DNA of 64,000 bases from Bacillota bacterium (GTDB taxonomy: Bacteria; Bacillota; Sulfobacillia; JAJYWN01; JAJZPE01): assembly GCA_021787335.1 (NCBI GenBank), contig JAJYMC010000003.1:62001-126000 (forward strand). Reading direction: 5' to 3'. How positions within the stretch are numbered: the stretch's first letter is position 1; each line of letters begins with the position of its first letter. The notes under the pieces were generated by a model that was given only the letters and a program-made list of their open reading frames with translations, had not been told where the DNA came from and did not search any database. The position numbers and the translations under genes were made by a program. Below are positions 32,680 to 40,982 of the stretch, one piece after another.

Positions 32680-33645
32680 TCATTGGACCGGGTCCCTCTT
32701 GAGGAATCCGGTCATGCAGTGGATTGAACCCCAACCCCTCCGGAGCTCGCTTATGTCGGCCTCGATCACGGTCAGGCCGGCCTTTTCGTATATCTCACGG
32801 CTTCGCGGGCAACCCGAGGGCATGACGATTTTCCCCGGTTCCAGGGCGACGAAGTTGATGGCCATGCCGAGCTTCGCTTCCTCTGGCCAGGCGACCTCCA
32901 GGATCCGATACCCGCGGTTTAGGAGGGCCTCGGCGGCGACGTGGGGCACCTGCCATGGGAACAGCACGGCCACATCCCGGTCGGCCAGGTTGCAGATGCC
33001 GTCGATGTGGGCCTGCCCGAAAGGAACCTGGAACTGGATGACTTCCTCGACGCCGACGTTCCGCAGCTCCTCTTCGACCTGCCGAGCGCCCTCGGCGTTG
33101 GTCCGGTTGCCGACCCCGAGGAAGACGGTCTTGCGGTCAATCCACAGGACGTTGGCTCCCTCGAAGGTCCCCTGCCCGCAGACCGTCTTGATGATGGGTA
33201 CACCGAGCTTCGCCAGCGCTCTCGCGGCGTAGGCCTCCTCGCCCCGCCGCGTGGCCATGGCCGGTCTGGCCAGGATGGCCCCCTCGGGGGTCATCAGGAC
33301 GAGGTCGCGGACGAAAAAGGCGTTGGGCCGGTCCGGGCGCATCTCCTCGATGTAGTGGACGGCGACCCCGTTGTCGTGATATATCCCGGCCAGCGCGTCA
33401 TGCTGAGCCCGAGCCTTCTCGGGGTCCATCACCTCAAGCCACCTCGGCCCGGCCGGGTCGGTGACCCCTTCGACCTCCTTGCCCGGACGCCGCATCAGTA
33501 CCGCGCGCAGCCGACCGACCTCTGAGTCGACCCCCCAATCGCCCCACAGCTCAGCCAGGTCCTCGCGCATGGAGGTGGGTTTCTCGAACCAACGCTCGCC
33601 GGCGCTCAGAAGTTCCCTCTTCGGGCTCTGTTCGGGTCCGTCCAA
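32680..33645 (-). CDS. Arginine deiminase-superfamily protein (amidinotransferase / DDAH-like)
   Basis: Guanidino-group modifying pentein-fold protein, about 321 aa. Motifs include PNAFFVRDLVLMTPEGAI, GTFEGANVLWIDRKTVFLG and GQAHIDGICNLADRD. The catalytic Cys is in WGSIHCMTGFLKRDP near the C terminus. The His-Asp pair and terminal Cys fit DDAH, arginine deiminase or amidinotransferase; they cannot be separated by eye. GGGAGGT precedes two TTG codons. The one at 33645 has better spacing (8) than the one at 33651 (3). Confidence 0.85.
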   Translation of the reverse strand: MDGPEQSPKRELLSAGERWFEKPTSMREDLAELWGDWGVDSEVGRLRAVLMRRPGKEVEGVTDPAGPRWLEVMDPEKARAQHDALAGIYHDNGVAVHYIEEMRPDRPNAFFVRDLVLMTPEGAILARPAMATRRGEEAYAARALAKLGVPIIKTVCGQGTFEGANVLWIDRKTVFLGVGNRTNAEGARQVEEELRNVGVEEVIQFQVPFGQAHIDGICNLADRDVAVLFPWQVPHVAAEALLNRGYRILEVAWPEEAKLGMAINFVALEPGKIVMPSGCPRSREIYEKAGLTVIEADISELRRGWGSIHCMTGFLKRDPVQ

Positions 33646-33843
33646 AGTCAATGACCTCCCGTGGTTTCAGTTTGGCCAAATTCAGGCTGAATTCATCGTC
33701 CGGGCCGCAAGCCGGCTAGCGACCCTGAGAAGCGGTCTCTCCGCCTCCAGGGTCTCCTTGCCGTTCGGAAGGGATGTCCCACCCGCAGGTGGAATAGAGC
33801 AGAGCCTTCCGCCACCGACGGGAAGAGGAAAGGGTGCTACGTC

Positions 33844-34860
33844 TTGACCGATGACACGACGCTACTACGGGCACGGCTGAAAGAATTCGCGCGTTCCCAG
33901 CCCCCCTGGGCCGGCGCCGAGGTTTCCGACCTCAAACGCCTGACCGATGGCTGGGAATCGGACGTTTATTCGTTCTCTGTCCAGCCCGCCGACGGCGGCG
34001 AGCCAAGGGAGCTCATCCTCCGGATGTTCCCCGGCGCGGCCGAGTCGGCTCCGGCGGCCAAGTGCGCCAAGGAGTACCGTGTCCTCAGAAAGCTATATGA
34101 GGCCGGTTACCCGGTACCCGAGATCCACGCCATCGACGCGGACGGTGCGGCCCTTGGAATGCCGTCGTTGGTGATGGAGAAGATCTCCGGCCCCACGCTG
34201 GACGCGACCTTCAACGCGACGCCACCCGAGCGGAAGCGCGGGCTGATCACCCTCTTCGCCGAACTCCTGGCCGACCTCCACGCGTTGGACGTGCGTCCGT
34301 TCGGGGCGGAGGCGCCGGCCTACGCGCCGAGTAGCCTGGACCCGGGCTGGAGCGGGCCCCTCCGTGGTTGGCTCGAGCGTTTCGGCCAACCGGGCTATGG
34401 TCCCGCGGCGGATTGGCTCGAACGACGGGCGGAGACCGTGCGACGCCGGCCTCCGGCGTTGATTCACCTCGACTATCACGGCAGCAACATCCTGATGCGA
34501 GATGGCCGGCCGTACGTCATCGACTGGACCTCGGCCGGCGTCTCCGACCCGCGGTTCGACCTGGCCTGGACCTCGCTTCTGGTGGGCGGGGGAGAAGTGT
34601 GGGCCATGGTCCGCCAGGACTATGAACGAACGGCCGGACCCGTCGAGGACTTCGACTTCTTCGAGGTCTTCGCCTGCCTGCGGCGGCTCTTCAGCGTCAC
34701 CGCGTCGCTGGCCCACGGCGCCGACAAGCTCGGCATGCGTCCGGGGGCCGAGGCCACCATGAGGCGGGCCGCCGGCCAGATGAAGGCCATCTACCAACTG
34801 CTCCTCGACCGTTGCGGGGTGACCATCCCCGAGGTCGAGAGGATGCTGGCGCAGGCTTGA
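33844..34860 (+). CDS. Aminoglycoside phosphotransferase (APH) family kinase
   Basis: 338-aa protein kinase-like phosphotransferase. Brenner's motif is PALIHLDYHGSNILMRDGRP and the DFG-equivalent is YVIDWTSAGVSDPRFDLAW. The N lobe shows LILRMFPGAAE and the hinge VMEKISGPTLDA. The family phosphorylates small molecules (aminoglycosides, choline, homoserine and others), so no drug specificity is implied. The start is TTG at 33844 with a purine-rich GAAGAGGAAAGGG upstream. It is followed by a GNAT gene on the same strand, making a kinase/acetyltransferase pair. Confidence 0.86.
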   Translation: MTDDTTLLRARLKEFARSQPPWAGAEVSDLKRLTDGWESDVYSFSVQPADGGEPRELILRMFPGAAESAPAAKCAKEYRVLRKLYEAGYPVPEIHAIDADGAALGMPSLVMEKISGPTLDATFNATPPERKRGLITLFAELLADLHALDVRPFGAEAPAYAPSSLDPGWSGPLRGWLERFGQPGYGPAADWLERRAETVRRRPPALIHLDYHGSNILMRDGRPYVIDWTSAGVSDPRFDLAWTSLLVGGGEVWAMVRQDYERTAGPVEDFDFFEVFACLRRLFSVTASLAHGADKLGMRPGAEATMRRAAGQMKAIYQLLLDRCGVTIPEVERMLAQA

Positions 34861-34897
34861 AGCCAGAGCCCAAGAACCCATGGAGGTCGTTGAGCCG

Positions 34898-35332
34898 ATG
34901 AGCGATTCTCTCGTGATCCGGGAGGCGTCCCCCGCCGACGCCACGGCGTTGGCCGAACTGCTGGAGGTCTTCAACAAAGTGCCGACGACCCCGGAGACGG
35001 CGGCCCGCCGCATGGAGGCCCTGAAGGCGACGGAGACCATCCTCCTTGCTTTCATGGGCGGGGCGGCCGTCGGTCTCTGCAGCGTCAGAGTCGTGCCGTT
35101 CCTGTCGGAGGACCGGCCCTATGCCGAGGTGACGGAGCTGTTCGTGCGGCCGGAGCAGAGGCGCAGGGGCATCGCCAGGGCTTTGATGGCCCGCGCGGAG
35201 GCGGTGGCCCTCCTCAAGGGGGCGACCGACGTCTTCCTGATGACCGGCTTCAAGAACGCCACCGCGCAGGCGTTCTACCGGGCGACCGGCTACGGCGACT
35301 ACGCCCTGGCCATGCGAAAGAAGCTGTCATAG
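34898..35332 (+). CDS. GNAT family N-acetyltransferase
   Basis: 144-aa acyltransferase. It starts SLVIREASPADATALAELL and has the acetyl-CoA motif A in EVTELFVRPEQRRRGIARAL, then TGFKNATAQAFYRATGY. The substrate is unknown. ATG at 34898 is preferred to ATG at 34880 because GGAGGTCG lies about 8 bases before it. It follows the APH gene by 37 bases and ends before a strong terminator. Confidence 0.88.
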   Translation: MSDSLVIREASPADATALAELLEVFNKVPTTPETAARRMEALKATETILLAFMGGAAVGLCSVRVVPFLSEDRPYAEVTELFVRPEQRRRGIARALMARAEAVALLKGATDVFLMTGFKNATAQAFYRATGYGDYALAMRKKLS

Positions 35333-35354
35333 CCCTGAGTCAACGCAGGAACAC

Positions 35355-35393
35355 GAGGGCGAGCGGGATATCCCGCTCGCCCTCTTCTTTTCT
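35355..35393. terminator. Bidirectional terminator
   Basis: 14-bp perfect stem GAGGGCGAGCGGGA/TCCCGCTCGCCCTC with a TA loop. T-rich TTCTTTTCT follows on the plus side. It lies between the GNAT gene and the convergent lipoprotein gene. Confidence 0.9.
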
Positions 35394-35404
35394 CGCGATT
35401 CCCG

Positions 35405-36784
35405 TCATCTATCCCAGTCCGGGCCACCCGGGGGGAAGGGATGTTGCGGGGTGCACTGCTGCAGGAAGACATACGCATCGAAAGACCGGCCGACGAACCT
35501 GAGCTCGTGGTCGGTATCCAGGATCAGCGTTCGGAGCGGAAGGTTCTTGAACCTTTCCGGTATGAGACCCCTCGTAAAGGCCCGCTCGTCCTTGACCTCG
35601 TGGAGCCCGGCGTAGTAGAAGCTCCCCGAGACCGGCCAGATGGCCAGACTGCGCACCTTGCCTTTGGTCTGAGCGAAGTCCTCGTTCAGGACGATGGCCA
35701 GGTTCCTGGGCTTCGCCGACGCGAACCCGGCGTGCACCGCCCCGCCGTAGACAAGAACCTTTCCGGTCCGCTCCGGGTGATAGCGATCCCACAGGTACCG
35801 CCAGACGGCCATGCGAGTCTCTTCCCGGGTGGCCATCTGGCCGATGACGGTCTCTTTGCGGTTGGAGGTCTCGGTCTCCTTCAGGACCCTGATGGTCATC
35901 GCCAGCTTGTCATAGTCGGGTATGGTGTCCTTGATGGTCGAGGTCTTGGCCAGGAAGGTCTCCTCGAATGTCTCCAGGTCCGGTGGCTTTTGGGTCAGTC
36001 CCGACACGGGCCGCCGCTTTTGGGTGGCCCGCCAGAAGAGGTCCTCGAGTTCCTTGGCCAGGGCCTGGTCGGGGATGGCCCGCAGCATCGCCTGAACCTG
36101 GGCTCGCCCCTGGAGGGGGGCGTAGGCGATATCCGTGCCCCAGACGGTTATCCGTTCGTCCTCGGGCAGCGTGCGGTTCCACGCCTGCAGGGCGCGCCAA
36201 AAGGCCAGTTGCTCCTCGGTGTTCAACCCCCAGGAGACCAGCCACATGTCGAGTTTCCGCAGGTGTTCCTCGTCACCCGTCCTGAGGTACTCATTGAGGG
36301 CGTCGGTGTAGGTGAAGTCGGTCTCCAGGGCCAGGTAGCGGTAGCCCAGACGGTGGAGGTAGGCCAACACCCTCAGGACCAGCTGCGGGTTCTCAGCGAT
36401 GCCGTGGGACTCGCCGAGCATGAAGACGTCCGCTTGCGTGGCCAGGCCGTGCAAGGGCTCGAGGTCGCCGAAGTCCTCAAGGTCGCCCAGGCTGACCAGG
36501 GGGCGCTGGTTGGCTTCGATGAAGGCCATGGAGCCCTCGGGGTCCAGGCCCAGCTGAAGCCGGAGATCTCGGAGGCGCCCCTCGGTCTCCGCCTGTTGCT
36601 TGGCGAGGGCTTGCTCGGCCTGATCCAGCCAATCCCTCGGAGCTGAGCAGCCGGCCAACGACAGAAGGGCCACCAAGGCTAGGCAGACCGCGCCCCGACC
36701 GGCGATTCCCGGACCCCTTGCCGAGGACCGAGCCGTGGCGAAGCGACGCAAAGGGACCGCCCCCCGTCCCGGACATGCCATCAT
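35405..36784 (-). CDS. Erythromycin esterase-like lipoprotein (EreA/ChaN-type fold)
   Basis: About 459 aa. The N terminus has basic residues, a hydrophobic stretch and the lipobox LSLAGC, so it is probably an extracytoplasmic lipoprotein. A coiled, charged segment precedes a domain with VFMLGESHGIAENPQLVLRV, RYLALETDFTYTDALNEYL and VLVYGGAVHAGFA. These conserved His/Glu positions recall the erythromycin-esterase/ChaN/TIKI superfamily. The start is one of two adjacent ATG codons (36784, 36781). Hydrolase activity is an inference; the substrate is unknown. Confidence 0.7.
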   Translation of the reverse strand: MMACPGRGAVPLRRFATARSSARGPGIAGRGAVCLALVALLSLAGCSAPRDWLDQAEQALAKQQAETEGRLRDLRLQLGLDPEGSMAFIEANQRPLVSLGDLEDFGDLEPLHGLATQADVFMLGESHGIAENPQLVLRVLAYLHRLGYRYLALETDFTYTDALNEYLRTGDEEHLRKLDMWLVSWGLNTEEQLAFWRALQAWNRTLPEDERITVWGTDIAYAPLQGRAQVQAMLRAIPDQALAKELEDLFWRATQKRRPVSGLTQKPPDLETFEETFLAKTSTIKDTIPDYDKLAMTIRVLKETETSNRKETVIGQMATREETRMAVWRYLWDRYHPERTGKVLVYGGAVHAGFASAKPRNLAIVLNEDFAQTKGKVRSLAIWPVSGSFYYAGLHEVKDERAFTRGLIPERFKNLPLRTLILDTDHELRFVGRSFDAYVFLQQCTPQHPFPPGGPDWDR

Positions 36785-36841
36785 CTGGGAGTTCGACGGT
36801 CCAGGAGCCAGCCCCTTCAGGCCTTCACTGCGACGGCGCGG

Positions 36842-37213
36842 TTGCTCGTCTCCACCCTTCGCGTCAATGACTCGTCCGTGGCTCTGGGCCTCATCCCGAA
36901 GCCCGGCACGGTCCTCGCCGGGGGCCATACCCTGCCCCGCGTCCAGACCAGCTTCGACAAGGGCAGGAACCAACTGACGCTGACCTTCAAGGACCTGGCC
37001 CTCGGCCCGAACTATTTCAACGGGCCGCAAGCGTGGGCGCCGGGCGAAGGGGCCATCGTCAAGTCCGTGGAGCTGCGGCAGGTCCAAGACGACCTTCAAC
37101 TGATCATCGGCCTGGACGGATCGCCTGTCTTCGCCTCGTCGACGGTCTACGCCGAAGCGGGGGTCCTCGGCGGACTGCTGACCTACGAACTGGAGTTCAG
37201 GGCGGGGAAGTGA
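36842..37213 (+). CDS. Hypothetical beta-rich protein, possibly a 5'-truncated remnant
   Basis: 123-aa frame beginning TTG at 36842 with no SD. The frame stays open upstream into the start region of the divergent lipoprotein gene without a usable start. The product has alternating strands (NQLTLTFKDLALGPNYFNG, SVELRQVQDDLQLIIGLDG) and ends LLTYELEFRAGK. Codon bias looks like the surrounding genome. I do not recognise the family. The missing signal peptide and start suggest a decayed gene fragment, but a functional small protein is not excluded. Confidence 0.4.
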   Translation: MLVSTLRVNDSSVALGLIPKPGTVLAGGHTLPRVQTSFDKGRNQLTLTFKDLALGPNYFNGPQAWAPGEGAIVKSVELRQVQDDLQLIIGLDGSPVFASSTVYAEAGVLGGLLTYELEFRAGK

Positions 37214-37294
37214 GCGCTTCAGTGAGCAAAATCAAAGCCCAGGCGGCGGTGGCCGACCCGGGCTCTCTTGTCGTCGCGCCGGCTGGTGGCCGGC

Positions 37295-38668
37295 TCAGAT
37301 TTTCATCGCCACGGCGCTCTGCGGGCAGGCGTAGGCGAACTCCTCGGACTCCTGAAGGGCCGCCGGGGCCGTGGCCCGCTCGGCGCGGCTGAAGCCGAAG
37401 CGCGGGAAGTAGTCGGCCGCGGTCTGGGTCAGGAGCCAGACGGACTTCAGGCCCCGCCCACTGGCCCAGGCCAGACGGTCGCGGACGAGGGCGTCCCCGA
37501 TGCCCCGCCCGCGCCAGGCGGCGTCGGTCGCGACCGACCGCAGTAGCCCGTCATCCCCGTAGACCTCCACGCCGGCCACGCCGATGACCCGGCCGTCGGC
37601 CGCTGTGGCCACCTTGTACTGCGGCCCGAACTGCGCCTGGAAGGCGGCCTCGGCCAGAGCGGACTCCTTCAACAGACGGCTCACCGCCGGCACGTCGGCG
37701 GCGGTCGCTTCGCGGATGGTGAATGGGCCCTCGCCCGGCTTGCGGGCGCGCACGAAGCCGCTCACCAGCCGGACGCCCGCGGGCAGGATGGTCCCGCCGC
37801 CGCAGCAGTTCTGGCCAGCCTTCTCTGAGTCGACTTTCTCTGAGTCGGCCTTCCCCGAATCGACCTTCCCTGTGGACCCGCAGCACAACCCCGATAGGCT
37901 CGCGACCGCGTCGCCTCCGCAACAGCTCTGCCCGGCTTCATCGGCTAGCCTGCCGGCGTAGACCTGCGTGACCTCCAGGGACTCGCCGATGAACCCCGCC
38001 TCTCGCAGGCCGGCCAGGTATTCGCGTTCCTCCAGGGCCCCGGAGACGCATTCGCACCAGGCGTCGATCGAGCGCCGAAGCCACGTCGGGATGGCCGACA
38101 GGTCGCCCTGGAAGGCCATGTCCGACACGGCGAAGCGGCCGCCCGGCTTCAGCACACGAAAGGCCTCCCGGAAGACCTTTCCCTTGTCGGCGGACAGGTT
38201 GATGACGCAGTTGCTGATGATTAAGTCGACCGACGCGTCCGGGAGCGGGATGGCCTCGATCTCGCCCTTCAAGAACTCGACGTTGGTGGCTCCCGCCTTG
38301 GCCTGGTTCTGGCGGGCCATGGCGAGCATCTCGTCGGTCATGTCCAAGCCGTAGACCTTGCCCGTCGGCCCGACCCGCTTCGCCGACAGCAGCACGTCGA
38401 TGCCACCGCCGCTCCCCAGGTCGAGGACAGTCTCGCCGGGGACGAGGTCGACCATCGCCGTCGGCACCCCGCAGCCCAGGCTGGCCTGGACGGCCTCGGT
38501 CGGCAGCCCTTGCCGATCGTTGTTCGAATAGAGCTCGCCGCCGATGCCGGGCGTACTCGAACCGCAGCAACCGGCCGACTCGACCGCCTTGGCCGCGGCC
38601 GCGTAACGGCGGCGGACATGCTCCTTCATGTGTTCCTTCACCTGTTCGTTCAGATGGTTCACCCCCAT
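37295..38668 (-). CDS. arsM: Arsenite methyltransferase (ArsM) fused to ArsN2-like acetyltransferase
   Basis: 457-aa two-domain protein. Residues about 1-245 are ArsM: CCGSS (34-38), GCGVP (Cys66), the SAM site [28 protein letters not shown] (Cys154) and AWCECVSG (Cys205/207). These correspond to the As(III)-binding cysteines of ArsM. A linker (about 246-300) holds three further CC pairs (SCCGGD, LCCGS, NCCGGG) and a repeated DSEK/DSGK motif. Residues about 315-457 are a GNAT domain with [13 protein letters not shown] and CPQSAVAMK, as in ArsN2. ATG at 38668 follows AGGGA. It is divergent from arsR across a shared operator region. Confidence 0.9.
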   Translation of the reverse strand: MGVNHLNEQVKEHMKEHVRRRYAAAAKAVESAGCCGSSTPGIGGELYSNNDRQGLPTEAVQASLGCGVPTAMVDLVPGETVLDLGSGGGIDVLLSAKRVGPTGKVYGLDMTDEMLAMARQNQAKAGATNVEFLKGEIEAIPLPDASVDLIISNCVINLSADKGKVFREAFRVLKPGGRFAVSDMAFQGDLSAIPTWLRRSIDAWCECVSGALEEREYLAGLREAGFIGESLEVTQVYAGRLADEAGQSCCGGDAVASLSGLCCGSTGKVDSGKADSEKVDSEKAGQNCCGGGTILPAGVRLVSGFVRARKPGEGPFTIREATAADVPAVSRLLKESALAEAAFQAQFGPQYKVATAADGRVIGVAGVEVYGDDGLLRSVATDAAWRGRGIGDALVRDRLAWASGRGLKSVWLLTQTAADYFPRFGFSRAERATAPAALQESEEFAYACPQSAVAMKI

Positions 38669-38692
38669 GGCTGTTTCCCTGAGACCAGGATA

Positions 38693-38710
38693 TATCAACG
38701 GAAGTTGATA
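38693..38710. promoter_or_regulatory. ArsR-type operator next to arsM
   Basis: Perfect inverted repeat TATCAAC-GGAA-GTTGATA, 25 bases before the arsM start. A related half-site pair lies on the arsR side, so one regulator could control both promoters. Confidence 0.7.
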
Positions 38711-38712
38711 CG

Positions 38713-38772
38713 TCAAGACCCCTCAAGACCCCTCAAGACCCCTCAAGACCCCTCAAGACCCCTCAAGACCCC
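38713..38772. repeat. Six tandem 10-bp repeats between arsM and arsR
   Basis: Six identical copies of TCAAGACCCC in direct head-to-tail order, one helical turn each, lying exactly between the two operator-like palindromes. No coding capacity. Confidence 0.95.
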
Positions 38773-38773
38773 A

Positions 38774-38814
38774 TATCAAAATTCGTTGAGATGGACACCC
38801 GCCCGCGTTATACT
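38774..38814 (+). promoter_or_regulatory. arsR promoter with overlapping operator
   Basis: TTGAGA at 38786-38791 and TATACT at 38809-38814 with a 17-base spacer. TATCAA (38774-38779) and TTGAGA form an imperfect inverted repeat with a 6-base gap, so the operator overlaps the -35 element. Confidence 0.75.
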
Positions 38815-38833
38815 ATGATTGGAGGGATTGTCC

Positions 38834-39247
38834 ATGACCGACGCACCGTCGAGGATCGCACCGTCGAGGATCGCATCGTCGAGGACCGAAACGGCGAGGA
38901 CCGAAACCGACGACCAGATCGTCGAGCGCCTGACCGGGCTGGCCAAGGCCCTGTCGGACCCGACCCGGTTGCGCATGCTCAGGATGATGGCCGCCGGGCG
39001 GCCCTGCTGCGCCGACGCCACCTGCGCACCGACGGTCCCGGCCGACGACGCCACCAAGGGCATCTGCGTCTGCGAATTCCAGTACGTCTTCGGCCTCGGG
39101 CAGTCGCGCGTCTCCTACCACCTCAAGGTCCTGAAGGAGACCGGCCTCGTCGACGAAGAGACCCGGGGCAAATGGACCTTCTACTCGTTGAACGAAAGGG
39201 CGGCCCGCGAGCTCGGCCGGTCGCTCGAAGCGTATCTGCGCGGTTAG
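38834..39247 (+). CDS. arsR: ArsR family transcriptional regulator
   Basis: 137-aa winged-helix repressor. The core reads VERLTGLAKALSDPTRLRML, QSRVSYHLKVLKETGLVDEE and a wing RGKWTFYSLNERA. Candidate As(III) cysteines are CCADATC and ICVCEF, ahead of the recognition helix. The first 22 residues are a repetitive Ser/Arg/Ile/Thr-Glu extension coded by 15-bp repeats. ATG at 38834 has GGAGGG 7 bases upstream. It probably represses its own gene and divergent arsM until arsenite binds. Confidence 0.92.
   Translation: MTDAPSRIAPSRIASSRTETARTETDDQIVERLTGLAKALSDPTRLRMLRMMAAGRPCCADATCAPTVPADDATKGICVCEFQYVFGLGQSRVSYHLKVLKETGLVDEETRGKWTFYSLNERAARELGRSLEAYLRG
38843..38902 (+). repeat. 15-bp tandem repeats in the arsR 5' end
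   Basis: Four consecutive 15-bp units, the first two identical (GCACCGTCGAGGATC), the next two diverged. They encode the APSRI-type N-terminal extension in frame. Confidence 0.85.
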
Positions 39248-39334
39248 TTCAAGCGGATTACGCGGTAGCTCAAACAGGTTTTCGTGGCCGGTCCGATGCC
39301 GCCGGCTACCGGCGGCCCTCATCCGCGCAGTGTA

Positions 39335-39371
39335 AAGCGCCCGGCGGGGACCCAACCCCAGCCGGGCGCTT
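39335..39371. terminator. Hairpin between convergent arsR and the lipid-carrier-like gene
   Basis: 11-bp stem AAGCGCCCGGC/GCCGGGCGCTT with a 15-base loop, flanked by TCATGTTTCC. Probably a bidirectional terminator. Confidence 0.7.
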
Positions 39372-39386
39372 CATGTTTCCTCGGTT

Positions 39387-39418
39387 CCCTATGCGCCATC
39401 AATAGATAGCGCATAGGG
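39387..39418. repeat. Perfect inverted repeat, function unclear
   Basis: CCCTATGCGC and GCGCATAGGG are perfect 10-bp complements around a 12-base AT-rich loop. No T run follows; it could be part of the transcript end or a protein site. Confidence 0.6.
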
Positions 39419-39485
39419 TCTTTCGAACCCCACACCGGCGACCTGGGCCGGTGCCCGCCACGCTGCTGCGGCCCCTGGAGCGCGC

Positions 39486-40982
39486 TCACCGCTTGTCGTA
39501 CCCGACCACGGTCCAGATGCCCGTCTCGTCCTGGCGCACCAGCCGCTTCAGATAGACCCGGCGGACCGCGCTCTGGCTGACCTCGACCTCGGCCACGGCC
39601 CCGGTGTTGACCTTGACTGTGAAAGTCGGCTGGTTCCCGCCGGTCGTCCCCGAGCCCGGCAGGCTGCTGACAAAGGTCATCGCCACCTGCGCCGGGTCGA
39701 GCCACCACGGGCTGTGCCCGCCGTCGACCTGCTGTTGCTGCGCCCGGACCACGTTCAGGTCAACCGGGACCTTGACCTGGGCCTCATCCGACGGGTCACC
39801 GGTCATGGTGCCATGGGGCATGGTCAGTTCCCCGGCCACCTGCGCCGCCAGCTCCTGGGCCCGCGGGCCCTTGGCGGTTATCTCCAGGCCGCCCTGGCGC
39901 CAGCGCAGGCTGTCCCACCAGACCTCCAGTGGGCCGCCGGCGGCGTGCCCCACGGCGCTGTTCGGGGCGGGCGTGAATGTTCCGACGGCCTTCTTCTCGG
40001 TCACCAGGGTCTCGCCGTAGTCGAGGACCACGCGGTCCTGAAAAGCCACGATGCGTGCCGGGGCCTCGCTCGGCATCAGGGCCTCGATTCCCGTGATGGC
40101 CGCCGCTTCAGGCACCGAGGCGACCACCCGTCCCGGGTCGTTCGAGACCACGGTGTAGCCCTTCTTGGCCGGGTCGGGGTAGGTGAACACGGACTGGTCC
40201 CCGACCTGGCCGGCCTCGAAGTTGACGAACGTGTAAGTCGTCTGGATGGCGTTCTGCATCGCGGTCGTCAGGCGCAGCGGTAGTTTGCTCTCATTGTTGA
40301 TCCAGAGGTCATAGGGGAGACCGCCGGGCGGCTCGATCCTCAGGTGCGTGGCCTGGCGACCGGCCACCGACTCCTCACCGACGAGTTCGTGCGGGTACTT
40401 CAGGGCGCGGCCAGCCTCGGTCCGGAGGTCGAAGGTGCCCTCGCCAAGCCCGCCGACCATCGGCAGGAGGACGAGCTCCCGCTCCGACGGCCGTTCCTGC
40501 CAGCGCCGCGTCCCATCGTCGACGGTCAACGTGCCGTCCTCGAGCCGGAAGGCCGTCTTGGGCCCGGCCGACCAGACCTCCACGCGGCGGATCAGCCACT
40601 CGTGTCCAGCCGCGTCGGTCATCCGCACTTCGACCACGCCGTGGTAGCCGGTCAGCTTGGCCACCGCCCGCTCCATGGCGTGGACGACGTCACCTTTGAA
40701 CAGGGCCGGCCACGCCCCGAAGACCATGACCAGGGCCAGACAGGCCGCCAGTCCGACGATGGCCAGCATGGTCACCGGGCGCCGTCTCCGCCAGAGCGGC
40801 CTGGCTCCGGCCGCACCGGCCCGGTCTGCCCCGGCCGCCGCCGGCCGACCGCCCAGCACCTTCACCGACCTGGCGACCGCCAGAAGCTCGGCCAGCTCGG
40901 GGTCCTTGGGCGGCTCCGGCCGGCGCTCGCGGTTGAGCGCGTCGATCATCCTATCCAGTTCTTCCTCAGAAGAGCGTTTCAA
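39486..40982 (-). CDS. Membrane-anchored regulator with LolA/RseB-like domain (putative anti-sigma factor)
   Basis: 498-aa protein. An N-terminal cytoplasmic segment EEELDRMIDALNRERRPEPP is followed by one membrane helix (TMLAIVGLAACLALVMVFGA, about 71-90). A long extracytoplasmic region contains a LolA/RseB-type beta fold (MERAVAKLTGYHGVVEVRM, FRLEDGTLTVDDGTRRW, LPYDLWINNESKLPLRL) and a second repeat-like region to the C terminus. It overlaps the upstream ECF sigma gene by 4 bases, which supports an anti-sigma or sensor role. No enzyme motif is seen. Confidence 0.72.
   Translation of the reverse strand: MKRSSEEELDRMIDALNRERRPEPPKDPELAELLAVARSVKVLGGRPAAAGADRAGAAGARPLWRRRRPVTMLAIVGLAACLALVMVFGAWPALFKGDVVHAMERAVAKLTGYHGVVEVRMTDAAGHEWLIRRVEVWSAGPKTAFRLEDGTLTVDDGTRRWQERPSERELVLLPMVGGLGEGTFDLRTEAGRALKYPHELVGEESVAGRQATHLRIEPPGGLPYDLWINNESKLPLRLTTAMQNAIQTTYTFVNFEAGQVGDQSVFTYPDPAKKGYTVVSNDPGRVVASVPEAAAITGIEALMPSEAPARIVAFQDRVVLDYGETLVTEKKAVGTFTPAPNSAVGHAAGGPLEVWWDSLRWRQGGLEITAKGPRAQELAAQVAGELTMPHGTMTGDPSDEAQVKVPVDLNVVRAQQQQVDGGHSPWWLDPAQVAMTFVSSLPGSGTTGGNQPTFTVKVNTGAVAEVEVSQSAVRRVYLKRLVRQDETGIWTVVGYDKR

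Noticed and set aside
38713-38772. Possible CRISPR array
   Set aside because: The 10-bp units are contiguous with no spacers and no cas genes; it is a simple tandem repeat.
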